64,000 bases of DNA from Bradysia coprophila (lineage: Eukaryota > Arthropoda > Insecta > Diptera > Sciaridae). A program made the position numbers and the translations under genes. The notes beneath the pieces were generated by a model. That model was not told where the DNA came from, made no database searches, and saw only the letters and a program-made list of their open reading frames with translations. Shown here one piece after another: positions 46,895 to 58,160 of this stretch (position 1 is the stretch's first letter; each line of letters opens with the position of its first letter). The stretch spans positions 3,286,001-3,350,000 of the forward strand of contig NC_050736.1 in assembly GCF_014529535.1 (NCBI RefSeq), given 5' to 3'.

Positions 46895-49800
46895 TTAGAA
46901 CATTCCTGGTCTGTCGTTTTCCTGGTTTCCAGATTTCTCGAAGAACATGGCATCCTATTGAAGGAAAATGTTATTAGTAGGGATAACACCCAAATGTAAA
47001 CACGTAATACATTCGACGACTATTCTAATGAAAAAGTGAGGAGCTTTCTTTCAATATAAAGCACCAACCTAACCGTATTTGTAAACGAACTTTGCTAAAT
47101 TTACAGCCGGCTATTTTTACATCACTGTCTAGTCTAGTAAAAGCGAATGTGCTATATTCAAAGATGGCAATGTCGCTAGGTATATTTGTAGCCTAACGAA
47201 TGTTAAACAATTTTCAGACGGAAATCTGTTTCATATTTCAACAGACGTCCATAGCCATCATAGACAAATAGCGTTCTTTTGAATATAGCCCAAAAGAATT
47301 CGTCTAAAATATTAGACGTTGCAACAACATCGAAATTCGAAGAAAATATAAAGTGAAAACCTTCACTGACACACCAGCACTAACGAAATACAAAATAAAG
47401 TTGAAAATAATACTCTTAGAATAACATGAAGTAAGAGGTAAAACTAATGCTTGTGCATGTGCAACAGGCATTTCTTCGTTTAGCTTTCGCGAAGGCACTC
47501 TTAAATAATGAATAATAAAAGAAAAGAGAAAATGTTTATAAGGATTAGTAGTACGGAATGCGTTAACTTCATGCAGAAAATGAATTTTAGAGTTCAAAAA
47601 CAATAAACTTACGATTAAGAAACATGCTCCAAGCATGGTAGCTTTCATGTTAACATCTAAATCCATCGGAAAAGTGATGCCAAAGAAATCAGCATCGGTG
47701 AACATTTCTCTCACCAGTCCACTCCATTGTTTGGAAATTTTTCCCACTTGATCACCATTTAGTGTGACGATCTAATCGATCCAAATTAATGTGAAATCAA
47801 TGGCCAAATGGTTTTAAAATGTTCAAAAAATTGTACCTTAAATTCAATTCAATTCGCACAATGAAAACGTACAGAATGGTCCTTCAATACGTAGCACAAC
47901 TTCACCAGCAGCATTCTTAATCCGAAACGACGGACTGCATATCGACCATTCTTGTTCAATCGTACCAATGTGGCTTCCCGGTGGTGCAGACACTTCCATC
48001 GTTTGCAGGCAACACGGGAAGCAACATTTATCGCAAGCCAGCGGTCTGTTTAAACTGATAACGGTATTTTTGTACGTGTCCATAACTTTCATTTCGAATG
48101 GACGTGCTGGACCACAACAATTTCGAGTGCAGCAATCATTTTCTTCGACAGCCCAATAAACTTTCTGTCCCAAACTATTTTTTATTGTAAATTTGTTATT
48201 GGTTTCAAAACCAGTAAATGCTTCGAGCAGTTCGACTTTTTGCTTGACAAGCAATTGATCTGTGAATACAGGTTTTGATATTGATTGATGAAAGATGTTC
48301 GCTTTGTTCATTAATGATTTCAGTTCATACCAATAGTAGTAAGATATTCCAGGCCCGGTGGACAATTGGGGATGCCGTGCGGAATACTCATCCAACCACC
48401 TTAAAATAAAAGAAATATTTTCGTTAAAAATCTTGCAAAATCATCCAGAAATATTATTTTCAAATTGTTTTCTTATGAGTATTTCACCCATAAAACCTAA
48501 GTCTTACTGGTTGGTTAGAGCAACACCCCGGCAAGGTGGAGATTCTTGGTTCGGGTCGCAGTCGTGGCACCAAAATTATATTTCAGATTTCTCTTATAAT
48601 TTCACTTCAAATTCTAAGTTCTAGATTATTTCAGTCACTATTACTGATAAAAATATTCGATTATCTAAGTCTTATTGGTTCTATAAATACTAATTTCTCT
48701 ATTAGTTTTAACCTCACAGAGTTTATGTTCCGAAGAGTTTCAATATTTGAACTTAAATTTCCCAGAATTTCCAGAATAACTTTCTCCTTACTTTTCAAGA
48801 GACACTAGAACGTGAATTTGTCAGGGTTTACATAATTGACCGACTGCTGAAATTTTACTGGGCTCTCAAAATTCTATTATCGAAGGATTTTTAACTAAAA
48901 AATTTTTTATCTCCTAAAGTATTGACTTAACATTTGTAATCCTACAGAGTCTCTCAAACTTATAATCTATCATAGCACACTTATGTTAGATATGAACAGA
49001 TCAAGGATTTTCGAAACTCGATAACCCACAAGTCCGGCAAAATTAAATCGGGTTGGGTTAAGGTCTGGCAAGTTTTTTTACCAAGTTCGAGTCAAACGCG
49101 CTCATCTATCAGCTATGTCTATATTTCCAAAACATTCCTATGTTTATATTGCATCTGCATCTGCATGCAAACCATCACAAATGCATCTCTTCATATCGTC
49201 ACTAACATATTCGATATCAATTCTTTTTACGTACAGTTTTTATTATCCGATTTTCTCGGTAAGATCTTCAGGAATTCGCGAATGTGGCTTCAACATGTGT
49301 ACAAAAAGAGTTGAAAAGCGTTACCTGTACCCACAAAAGGGATTTTTTTATTGGACATCTTAATATTACACTAGGCAAAAGATGTCATGTACACGGGTGG
49401 TGACATAATGCGTTGGATAGGTCTCGTTGCCCTGAATATGGAACACAACTCCGTCCGTCCCACTCTCGTCTGTGTGGAGAGGTAGTCCACTCGAATATAA
49501 GACAATGAAAGTGCACCGATCCGGTCGGCCGTTCGTGTGGTAAGGTATTCGGACCTCCTGAGTTCAAATAACAACTCCATTGGTCTAGATCGCCGATCTG
49601 TGGTTCAGACCAGAAAAAATTTCACCCACACAGTCAAAAAAATGGCCGTTGCTAATCGCACCAGGTGTAAATTTTTGTAAAATTTGTAATAATTCTTGGG
49701 AATTTTGGTAATTTTTGAGAAATTGTGAAAATTTTTGGAGAATTTAAATTATCGAAAATAGACCATGTCTTCTATCGTTTCCAGTTTCGTTCGATTTTAT

Positions 49801-52800
49801 TTACCTTTTCTCCTCATCGGTTATTAATTTTCCATATCCTTTGTTCTTTGGCGATTTGCCAAATCCTAATTTTCTTCTAACTGTTTTTGCACACAGTCTC
49901 ACATCGTTATATTTGATGCGCTTGCACTTAAGTTGATTGATTTTACATTCTATGAAATTAAAAAGACTTTCAAGTCGACTTTCTTTACTTGGTTCCTTTT
50001 TCGGAAATTTCACTTCGAACTCGTCGGGTGACTTTGCAGCTTTCGCTTTTCCTTTCATTTTATCCGAGCAATTAATTTTTTTGTTTTATAATTCATTCAC
50101 AATAGCGATTCTAGAACACAGTCTCATATCACGGTTACTATTATCTTTTAATTTGTCTGATAGCGACTGATTTGATTTCTAAATGCTTGATTAAAGTTTA
50201 CAGAGTTTGTAGGAGTAACTGAACGGAACGCTATCAATGTGTACATAAAATCTCTGGATATCACGACTTCTCGTGTCGTTATCTATACGTTAAGTTTTAA
50301 ATTTCAATTTATTGACACTAAATCACTCACGATTTGAATCGAACGTTTATTGTGAAACAAATGAGTTGGGCTTTACACACCACATAACAACATACGATTC
50401 AAAGCCGCACACGCAAACCCTCACAAAGAGTGCTTAACTTCGTCTGATCCAGAATTGAAAAACAATGGAAAGTTTATCAAATGTCCGAAAGTCAAGTAAA
50501 TAAAAACACAAACAAATATATGTTATTGGTCACAACCATTGACCATGTATGTACAGCAATGTCAACATTCAATAAACTGATATCTGTAGCCTTCTTCTCA
50601 AGTGAATTGTATATAGAACAATTTGAACGGTTTTCGTTTGCACTGAAGTCATAATCGCACAACCTAATAAAGCGTACACAGTAAACTGATCTCACAAATT
50701 TTAATTGAATTTAAGTAGACCCCATTTCCGAAACTAAATTTACAATGGTTTAAGGTACAGTAGAGCACACTAAACAAGTAGCTCTCTGCTACTCATTGAT
50801 GAGTTAGTAAAATTTAAAAACAAATTACGTTGATCATACTGTGTACATTTGCAGTATTGTTGCTGTTGGATGCGGTTAGTATTGAGTCAATCTAACATAA
50901 TATTCGAATGCATTTTTCACCTTTTTATCTCGTCATTCGTAGACGCAATGTATAATATTGTAACAAATTCGGGAAAATGTTTTTTTAAAATGATAACCAT
51001 ATGTAACTTATCATTGTTGCATGTGCCCTTCTTACAATTATTGCTTTTCGGAATCGGTTCGATAAGCGTTTGTTCAATTTGGTTTAAATTTACAGCACCT
51101 CGAATTTTCAACAATGCGCAAATTTGTTATCGTTTTATTGTAGCTCTTGTGAAAATTATGTAAGTTCAAATTTTTCCTTTCTAGTCAGATATTGCTTGAG
51201 TTCGAAGTATATAAAAACGCTTTCTTAAGAGTATGTTACTCGTATAGTAACTCATTCATTAAATCAACGACCTATATCACTATATAGCGATGCATAACAC
51301 TATAAATCATTAATGTAGACAGTTTTGTTGTCTTGCTTGGACGTTAACATCATCATTCAGTTATTTAAAATGAAATATCTCAGTGTTGAAAATAGTATCC
51401 TTCACGAACTACTATCGTCAATGGAATATCCTTTTTATCATTAAGGCGGAAACTGCTCATGAAAGTCATGTAACGCGGTACAGGGCCCCTGCAGGGGTGA
51501 CTACAAAAGTCACTATACAATTACATGTAAGGTCACAGTCCTTGGCTCAGCTTGACACTAAGCTCCATATAAAGTCACACAGTCATGGTACACGGTTTTT
51601 CGAATGAGAAACCGAACATTTCTTAAATGTTGTGGTACAGATAATAACCGGTTAATTTATTGGTTTGTGTAGGAGACTTGTTATGCTTGTTTATGTAATG
51701 CCCATCGAGCTCATTGAGATTGAGGTTCAATAATGCTGTGAACAACATCATTACAAATTTTAAGAATTTAAAAATTTTAGGCGACTTTGATCTACTGTTA
51801 CCCTGTTATCCAACAACCAATCTGTGGATTTGGCTAAACTTTTTTTTGTCAAAGTTTCGATTTATTTCAAAGCACGCGCAAGAAAAAAAAGTTGAAATTT
51901 CGGCAACCGACTGTATCAAATTATCCGAATGTCTAAACAGATCTTCCAATTCATTTGTTTTGCCAATTAACACAAAATTAGCACTCGTACTTCGAGTCCC
52001 GCACGACTCAACACCATGTATTCAATTTTACTCACCATCGCCCATTTGTGGTTGAGAAACAATTGGTTGTCCAGGCTGCTGTCCTGGATGGCCGAAGCCT
52101 CCTCCATAGGCCATTGGTCCCTGTGTCTGTGGTGGAGGATAACCAGGTGGAACATATGATGGTGGTTGTTGTGGCGGTTGATAGCCGTGATCCTAACATT
52201 GAAAAACAAAACCATTATATTGCGTTGTTAGAGTAGCGAATTCATTTTAGTTAAACACTTTATTCATGTCTGCTGTAGAGGAGCGGAGCACTGCTTTCGT
52301 TTGATTGAGCACAGCAATTTACCAACCAACGTTTTAATGTGTTATCGAATTCGAATTTTTGTTATCATCAGATCGTCAGTAATCAAATTTAGTTTTATAG
52401 ATCCAGTTGGTAATTGAGTTGAGTGTGGACTGTTATTTAGGAATCTTCGTTTCTGAGAAATTTGAGTCAGTAAAGTTTCTCGTACGACTATATTTGGAAG
52501 TTAAAAATCTTCGATCTTGGAACAATCCACACTTTTATCGGCACAACACATGTACTATTTCGTAGTTATTTTTTTACTGGGTAAAAAGTCGGGTGTCTGA
52601 TTATTTACTAAAAAATTTACCATCGACTCGGCCGTTATAATAAATTATGGCACAAGCTATGACAACATTGGAGCATTATATGAAACAAAAATACCGCGAA
52701 ATCGTATTCGATAAGATAAAAATGCGTGTAACGATATCAATTCGGGGTATAATTAGGCCGATAAACTTATTCGTTTAATTCGTATGACTGTCAACTACTA

Positions 52801-53797
52801 AAGGCTTAGAGGAGTTAATCTTTTAATTCAGTTATCGGTTCAACAGTAATTTAATCGTTTGTGGATAGACTCGAGAAAGAACAATAACTGACGAACGAAA
52901 AGGGGAAACCGTTCCTCTACTTATCTAATCCATTATCAAATACATGTATAGACTAAGTGTGTCAACCGAATCCAAACAACGAAATTTGGGTGCAATAGGT
53001 TCACTTCATCGAGAACACACACTTGCACAATTCTGCAACATCCTCATAAAAGATTTTAACAAAATTGTAGTTTAACTGGTTTAACTGCCTCAAACCTTGA
53101 ATACAAATAAAATGGACATCGACAACTTTATGTTGCATGGATGATGATATAAGTGTCTGCCAATAATTAATCGGATTGCCTAGTTTCGTATGGAACCTGT
53201 ATAGAACCTGTGCGTGTGTTTTAATATATAAGTTGATAGACGCGTTGCACAATGAATTAGGACTCATCAAACGGTGAACATTAATGAAGACATCCCGAAT
53301 AGAAAAGTGGAATTCGAGAGTTCACTACGGTTAACTGACTGTGCAAATATTTAGTCTCAATTTAGATATACTATGCAGATTAACATTTCGTATTTGAACT
53401 TCTTGAACTGCTTTCTGATATTTAACAGAGTTTAACAGAAAAAAATGATAAGAAACTCTATGTGAGAATGGTGAATTATTAAAAGATGTCGGGGAAAACA
53501 TTGAGCTAGTAAACTGTAAGCACGTCTTTCTTCAGTAAACAAAATATGAATCGAAAAGTTCCGCAAAGATTTTCTGATCCAGCTATGAGATAAGTCTATC
53601 AATGACCTTGAAATACTTACACCACTTTGATGAGGGCTATAGCCACCCGGTTGCGGTTGCGGATAAAGTGAAGCATTCGGATTAGGCGGTGGATAGCCTC
53701 CGGCTGGTGGAAAATTCGGTGTATATGCATTCGTCCCTGGATTAAAACCATACGGAGTATATCCGCCAGGCTGCGGCTGCATTTGCTTATTGTCCAT
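46895..53797 (-). CDS. Phospholipid scramblase, six exons, one apparent 1-nt frameshift
   Basis: Membrane protein moving phospholipids between leaflets. Exons are 53621-53797, 52036-52192, 48331-48399, 47837-48259, 47613-47771 and 46895-46954. The N-terminus is proline/glycine/tyrosine-rich ([18 protein letters not shown]). The scramblase domain starts at [18 protein letters not shown] and continues [37 protein letters not shown] (cysteine cluster), [18 protein letters not shown] and [12 protein letters not shown]. Exon 5 gives [20 protein letters not shown], where the family's Ca-binding-like segment lies, then a hydrophobic helix completed by exon 6 ([19 protein letters not shown]). Exon 4 is 423 nt, one more than the frame allows: after FCTFSLC a TGA appears in a repeated TTGAA motif near 47850. 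Everything else is intact, so an assembly indel is likeliest. Intron 2 is 3.6 kb. Confidence 0.88.
48501..48575 (+). repeat. tRNA-like SINE head
   Basis: ACTGGTTGGTTAGAGCAAC is A-box-like and TTGGTTCGGGTCGC is B-box-like, spaced as in a tRNA. The acceptor stem does not close, so this is a SINE or tRNA relic. Confidence 0.5.
49520..49630 (+). repeat. tRNA-like SINE fragment
   Basis: GGTCGGCCGTTCGTGTGGTAA followed about 35 nt later by GAGTTCAAAT (B-box-like). The segment ends in a short A run and TTTCACCCACAC. Confidence 0.35.
49801..50058 (-). CDS. Small lysine-rich frame inside scramblase intron
   Basis: 85 aa, starting [20 protein letters not shown] and ending [13 protein letters not shown]. 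It is highly basic with alternating acidic residues and has an AAA preceding the ATG. No family is recognised. It may be a nested small gene, an alternative exon or chance; the composition looks more protein-like than neighbouring frames. Confidence 0.25.
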   Translation of the reverse strand: MKGKAKAAKSPDEFEVKFPKKEPSKESRLESLFNFIECKINQLKCKRIKYNDVRLCAKTVRRKLGFGKSPKNKGYGKLITDEEKR

Positions 53798-53799
53798 TG

Positions 53800-54984
53800 C
53801 AATGTATTTTCTATGAAGAAAAATAGAGAATACATTTCGTTGCACCCAACATGACCACACACAACATTTAACTGTTTATCTTGGGCGTTACAGGAAATTG
53901 TTTTAACATTTTGATTACTGTTCAATGTGAATCACCTTTTTATGTGAGCATTTTTCTATATTTATATTGAATGTGTTCAACTACAAGCACTTAGAATGAG
54001 AAAGAATGTGCCTCACCATTTTGACCTAATATTATTGAAATGAAAAATCCGAAGAATGTCAAATGTACGGTTCAAATTACTTAATTTTACGACTCAATTC
54101 ATTCGCCGATTCGACTTTCCTGACTATCGACAACAAACTAATTACCAAATTCTTTGTGATGCATAATATATTTACCAAAACAAGAAACTATCTGAGATAT
54201 AAGTATATACGTCTGGACTTCGGAAACTAGTTCTGTAAAATTAGTCTTGACATTGCCACAACAAAATGTTGTCAAGTCAAAGGAAAGGAAAAAGACGAAC
54301 ACAATTCATTTGACTTTTTGTCCAATTACACTTACAGCTGATGTATTTGCTGGTAATTTCTTTTTTATTATCACATGTAACACAGAGGCCGAAAAATTTT
54401 ATGATCGCCCAAATTACGTCAATCGCGGTGTGCGTACGAACACATAAATGTTGTTATGATGTCACACGTTATATTTTGGTAGTTCGATACAATATGATCC
54501 ATATATGCAACGTCTGCAGCAAAAAAAAATTACAAAAACACGAAAACCTCCAGAGATCGTTAAACATCGAACGCATACATTTTCGTTTTATGAAAAAAGG
54601 GGATGTGTCGTAAAAATGTGACTTGAAGGTCGCCTCAGGGCATTATTTTTTTTTGAACGCTCGCCCTGCCGCTAACTTGTTCAAATAAATTTTAGATAAA
54701 AGACTCACCAAATATTTGAATTTGCGTTGTTTTTCCAGATTTTGAGTAGGTAAATGCTATTGAATATTCAATAGATTTATACGGAATATTCTTCTTTACA
54801 CCCTGTACTATACATACTGTCATGTGTCATACTATCATTGACAGTACACATGACATTTTGATGAATTTGTATACATTCAGTCAGGTACAGCCGTTCCTTA
54901 CGAGAAAATGTAGTGTACGAGTACCTAGCTTTGTAAATAAACCTTGCTTCCTTCGCAAACCGAACAGGACTTACAGTATTCAAC
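53800..54984. other. Intergenic region between scramblase and PIG-C
   Basis: The two genes are divergent here. It presumably holds both promoters and the scramblase 5' leader. No coding exon recognised. Confidence 0.45.
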
Positions 54985-55821
54985 ATGGCATCAGAAGAAC
55001 GAGTTCCATGGAAAAAAGTTCTTTATGGCAACAAAGGATACCCTGACAATTACACGGACCCGTCATTCCTAAAAGAACTCCAAAAGAACAAGAACGTTAA
55101 AATATTTGAATTCACAGAGGCTTTCCTGGGTATAACAAAATTAAATTATCAACTATCAACGGTCACAGCGTTCCTGTTAATATTCCATGCAATGTATAAC
55201 GAACACATAGAACCTAATGTGGTTCTCATCTATTCATCCATGGCAACTTTACTCGGCTACATTCTCTACATTCGAAAAGAATTTTCGTTAAGAGCATTTA
55301 GTGATCATATCAAAACTGTCCTGAGCGTTATAGTGTTTGGCTACATCAGCTCACCGTTGTTGCACACTTTAACCCAAAGCATCAGTACGGATACCATTTT
55401 CACAATGACATTTTTCGTAATGTTCATTCATCTGATATTCTTCGACTATGGTGTTCCGGCTTTTATGGTGTCTACGGCGATATCATTCAATGCAGCTATC
55501 TTTGGTGCCATATGCTTGTCGTCCCGGCTGTCATCATCATTCCACGCTTTCACATTGCTTATTGTGTCGTCAGAGTTTTTCGCATTACTACCATTGTTTA
55601 TGGAACGCTTCTGGTCACCGTTGTGGATGCTAATGATAGCAATTCTGTCGTCGTATTTCTTGTTAAATCTATCCTTATCATTGTGGTTAACGTACATTTT
55701 GATTTCGTTTTTTGTAAATATAATTTGTCCGTACGTTTTTGTTGACCAGCAAAAACATAAGAATAATATACATGGACCGTGGGACGAGGCTATTGTTAAG
55801 GAAGATATGGAACCATTTTAG
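54985..55821 (+). CDS. PIGC: PIG-C, subunit of GPI-GlcNAc transferase
   Basis: ER membrane subunit (yeast Gpi2) of the complex that adds GlcNAc to phosphatidylinositol, the first step of GPI anchor synthesis. It is a single exon of 278 aa, close to the family's usual length. The family signatures are seen: WKKVLYGNKGYPDNYTDPSF at the N-terminus, SPLLHTLTQSISTDTIFTM at about 127-145, LIFFDYGVPAF, LSSRLSSSFHAF, and the C-terminal NIHGPWDEAIVKEDME. About eight hydrophobic segments span residues 55-255. The start ATG at 54985 follows ATTCAAC and gives the conserved short cytosolic N-terminus. AATAAA at 55856 follows the stop. Confidence 0.94.
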   Translation: MASEERVPWKKVLYGNKGYPDNYTDPSFLKELQKNKNVKIFEFTEAFLGITKLNYQLSTVTAFLLIFHAMYNEHIEPNVVLIYSSMATLLGYILYIRKEFSLRAFSDHIKTVLSVIVFGYISSPLLHTLTQSISTDTIFTMTFFVMFIHLIFFDYGVPAFMVSTAISFNAAIFGAICLSSRLSSSFHAFTLLIVSSEFFALLPLFMERFWSPLWMLMIAILSSYFLLNLSLSLWLTYILISFFVNIICPYVFVDQQKHKNNIHGPWDEAIVKEDMEPF

Positions 55822-55964
55822 AATACCAAAAAGAATTGTTGAATTTATTAGATTAAATAAATTTTTTATCTTGTGAAATATCTCGTACATTTTTTGATAT
55901 TTACGGTACACTGTCCCTTTTGGATGTCTTATTTCTTACGTGAAAGGATAAGAGGGATTCTTTT

Positions 55965-56180
55965 GAAAATCCACCTATCAAGATCGGACCTATTGCGTCT
56001 GGGATGGATATATACATGGTTTGAAACACTATTTTTCCAACTTCGGAGATCTTCCACCAGCAACCAGGTGTGGCTCGAGACTGTGTGAGGCCTGTTTTGA
56101 GGTCTACTGGCAAAGACCTTTCAAACCATGTATATATCCATCCCAGACGAAATAGGTCCGATCTTGATAGGTGGATTTTC
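55965..56180. repeat. MITE with about 60-bp inverted arms
   Basis: GAAAATCCACCTATCAAGAT at the left and ATCTTGATAGGTGGATTTTC at the right; the arms continue through ATGGATATATACATGGTTTG. It lies just after PIG-C. Confidence 0.85.
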
Positions 56181-56440
56181 ACGCACGTAAGTTCTGTAAA
56201 GCTTTCAATATTCAATTAGAAATGTTTTACTAGATTTTCATGTTTCGTATATGCATCGTTGAATTTATCTTGTCGTGAGTGAAGTCTTTGAAGTGTACAA
56301 AGAAAATCCGTATTTGGTACCCTGAACTGCATGAGGCCATAGCGTTACTGATAATACACTCTTCTTGGCAAAGAAACAGATTTGCAACAGCGTTAAAAAA
56401 AGGATTGTAATATTTAGCGGCCTATTTTAGGCCGAGACAT

Positions 56441-56588
56441 TCTTTCAATCGACTTTTCACCGTGAAGTCATGATGGTCCATTTTTGTCAAATAAAGAAGA
56501 GTGTCGTTCATATGTTGTCTGATACAACTTTCTTCATTTGACCAAAATGTGCCATCATGGCTTCACAGGGAAAAGTCGATTTAAAGAT
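56441..56588. repeat. MITE, about 145 bp
   Basis: TCGACTTTTCACCGTGAAG...CATGATGG pairs with CCATCATGG...CTTCACAGGGAAAAGTCGA. Confidence 0.8.
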
Positions 56589-58004
56589 TGCCTTCATCAA
56601 ATAAAAGCAGTGACTTATTTTCCCGAGTTTCCTTATGTTTTCCCTCAGTTTTCCATATTTTCACCATTAATTTTTATTCGGAAAATTATTGTGAAATGTG
56701 AGAAAATTGAGGAAAACTGTTTCATAGAGGTAAAAGTTCTTGAACATGTTAAATTTGAAGGTGACTTAAGCCAACCGCACAGTCTTTCCTATTCATGGAC
56801 TACACAGACTCGTTGAACAGAAAAACACCAGAAATTATCTTTTTGATTTATTCGTAATTTTATTATTTTCAATTATAATTCTAACAATTTTCTTTTATTG
56901 TTCAATCTTTTTCTTTTTTTTTTTCATTTAATAAATATGTCTTTTTATTAGTTCTCTTTCATTTCGTTATTTACTTGCCTTGTTGAAATTCTTTATTATG
57001 TGTAATTGACTATAGCTAATAAAGAGTTAACAATGTTTCTTGTTTTCTTGTTCACATTAGTTTTTTTTTATTGATCGGAGTGTTCACTATATTTTTTTTT
57101 GAGTTGTTAGAGCCATTTTTCATTTCACAAGTGGTTTTGTTGTTCACTTAAATATCAAACTTTTTTATCTTTCGTTAATGAAGTGTTTTTTTTTGTTTTG
57201 TTTAGATTTTATGTTATAATTAATTAATTTAATTTTTTTTATATATCTTAGACCTTAGGTTACTAGATAATATTGTGTATAATTTATATTTAATAGCTAT
57301 CACATATATTTAATTTTTTTTATTTTCTTTTTATCTTAATAACATTTCTTTCAAATGGACGAAAACAAAAAACAAATTGACGTTTCCCTTATTCAAAATT
57401 AAAATATAAAAATGAAACAAACGAGAAACTATCATCAATTGACATATAAATTGAAATTATCGACTGAAGAGATGGAGATGAAGAGTATGGACGAAAAATG
57501 ATCAATCAAAACTGATTTTCCTACGATGAATTGAATGGCAAGTCAAAGGTAATACATAAAAAAACCAACACTATTTCCTAACGCATACTAGAATACTTTT
57601 TCATCGAGTAAGAAGTTCCCAGCAAGTTTTGGAATCGAATTCTCTGAAAGAAAGTGTTCTAGCATATTTTAGGAACAAAATTTTCTCGAACGGTAAGCAC
57701 CGTAAGCACTTAGAGTTCCAGTTTTTGAGTAAAATAAGCTACAATATCAATGGACCTACGATGGTATTGATAATAGGAAAATTGCGATTTTCACTTATAA
57801 GTTGATGTAAAACTACTGATTCCTAAGTGGACTCCTATACATTTTGTATGGAGAAGTCACTTATAAATTCCGACTTTCAGTGCAGTGTCTAACCTTCTGA
57901 GCGCCCTGGACCATCGTAAGTTTCTTTTAAGAATTCTGAGCGCTCTATTTCTGCTAGCGCCCTGGACTATGGTTCATATCGTGGGTAACATGACTTAAGG
58001 GCGT

Positions 58005-58160
58005 CATACCATTTTATAAACGACCATATCTTTAGAACCATTGGTCGGATTTCGATAACCTTTTTTTTCTGGAAGCTGTCAACATTTGTAAGATTTTGAG
58101 CCCTGTATAAAGTCAATCCAACTAATGGTTCGAAAGATATAGTCGTTTAAAAAATGGTAG
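58005..58160. repeat. Imperfect inverted-repeat element
   Basis: TACCATTTTATAAACGACCA at the left is mirrored by TAGTCGTTTAAAAAATGGTA at the right, with AGAACCATTGGTCGGATT against AATCCAACTAATGGTTC inside. Confidence 0.7.

Larger units (their letters stand above)
48400..52035 (-). other. Large scramblase intron 2
   Basis: Contains tRNA-like SINE fragments at 48501-48575 and 49520-49630, and an 85-codon minus-strand frame at 49801-50058. The remainder is AT-rich and shows nothing recognisable. Confidence 0.6.

Noticed and set aside
47844-48395. 183-residue scramblase exon as one uninterrupted frame
   Set aside because: The first part is the wrong frame through the 71-nt intron 48260-48330. 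Splicing it gives the conserved [15 protein letters not shown], and the true upstream exon reads [14 protein letters not shown].
48501-48575. Functional tRNA gene
   Set aside because: A- and B-box-like motifs are present, but I could not pair an acceptor stem or identify a clean anticodon stem.
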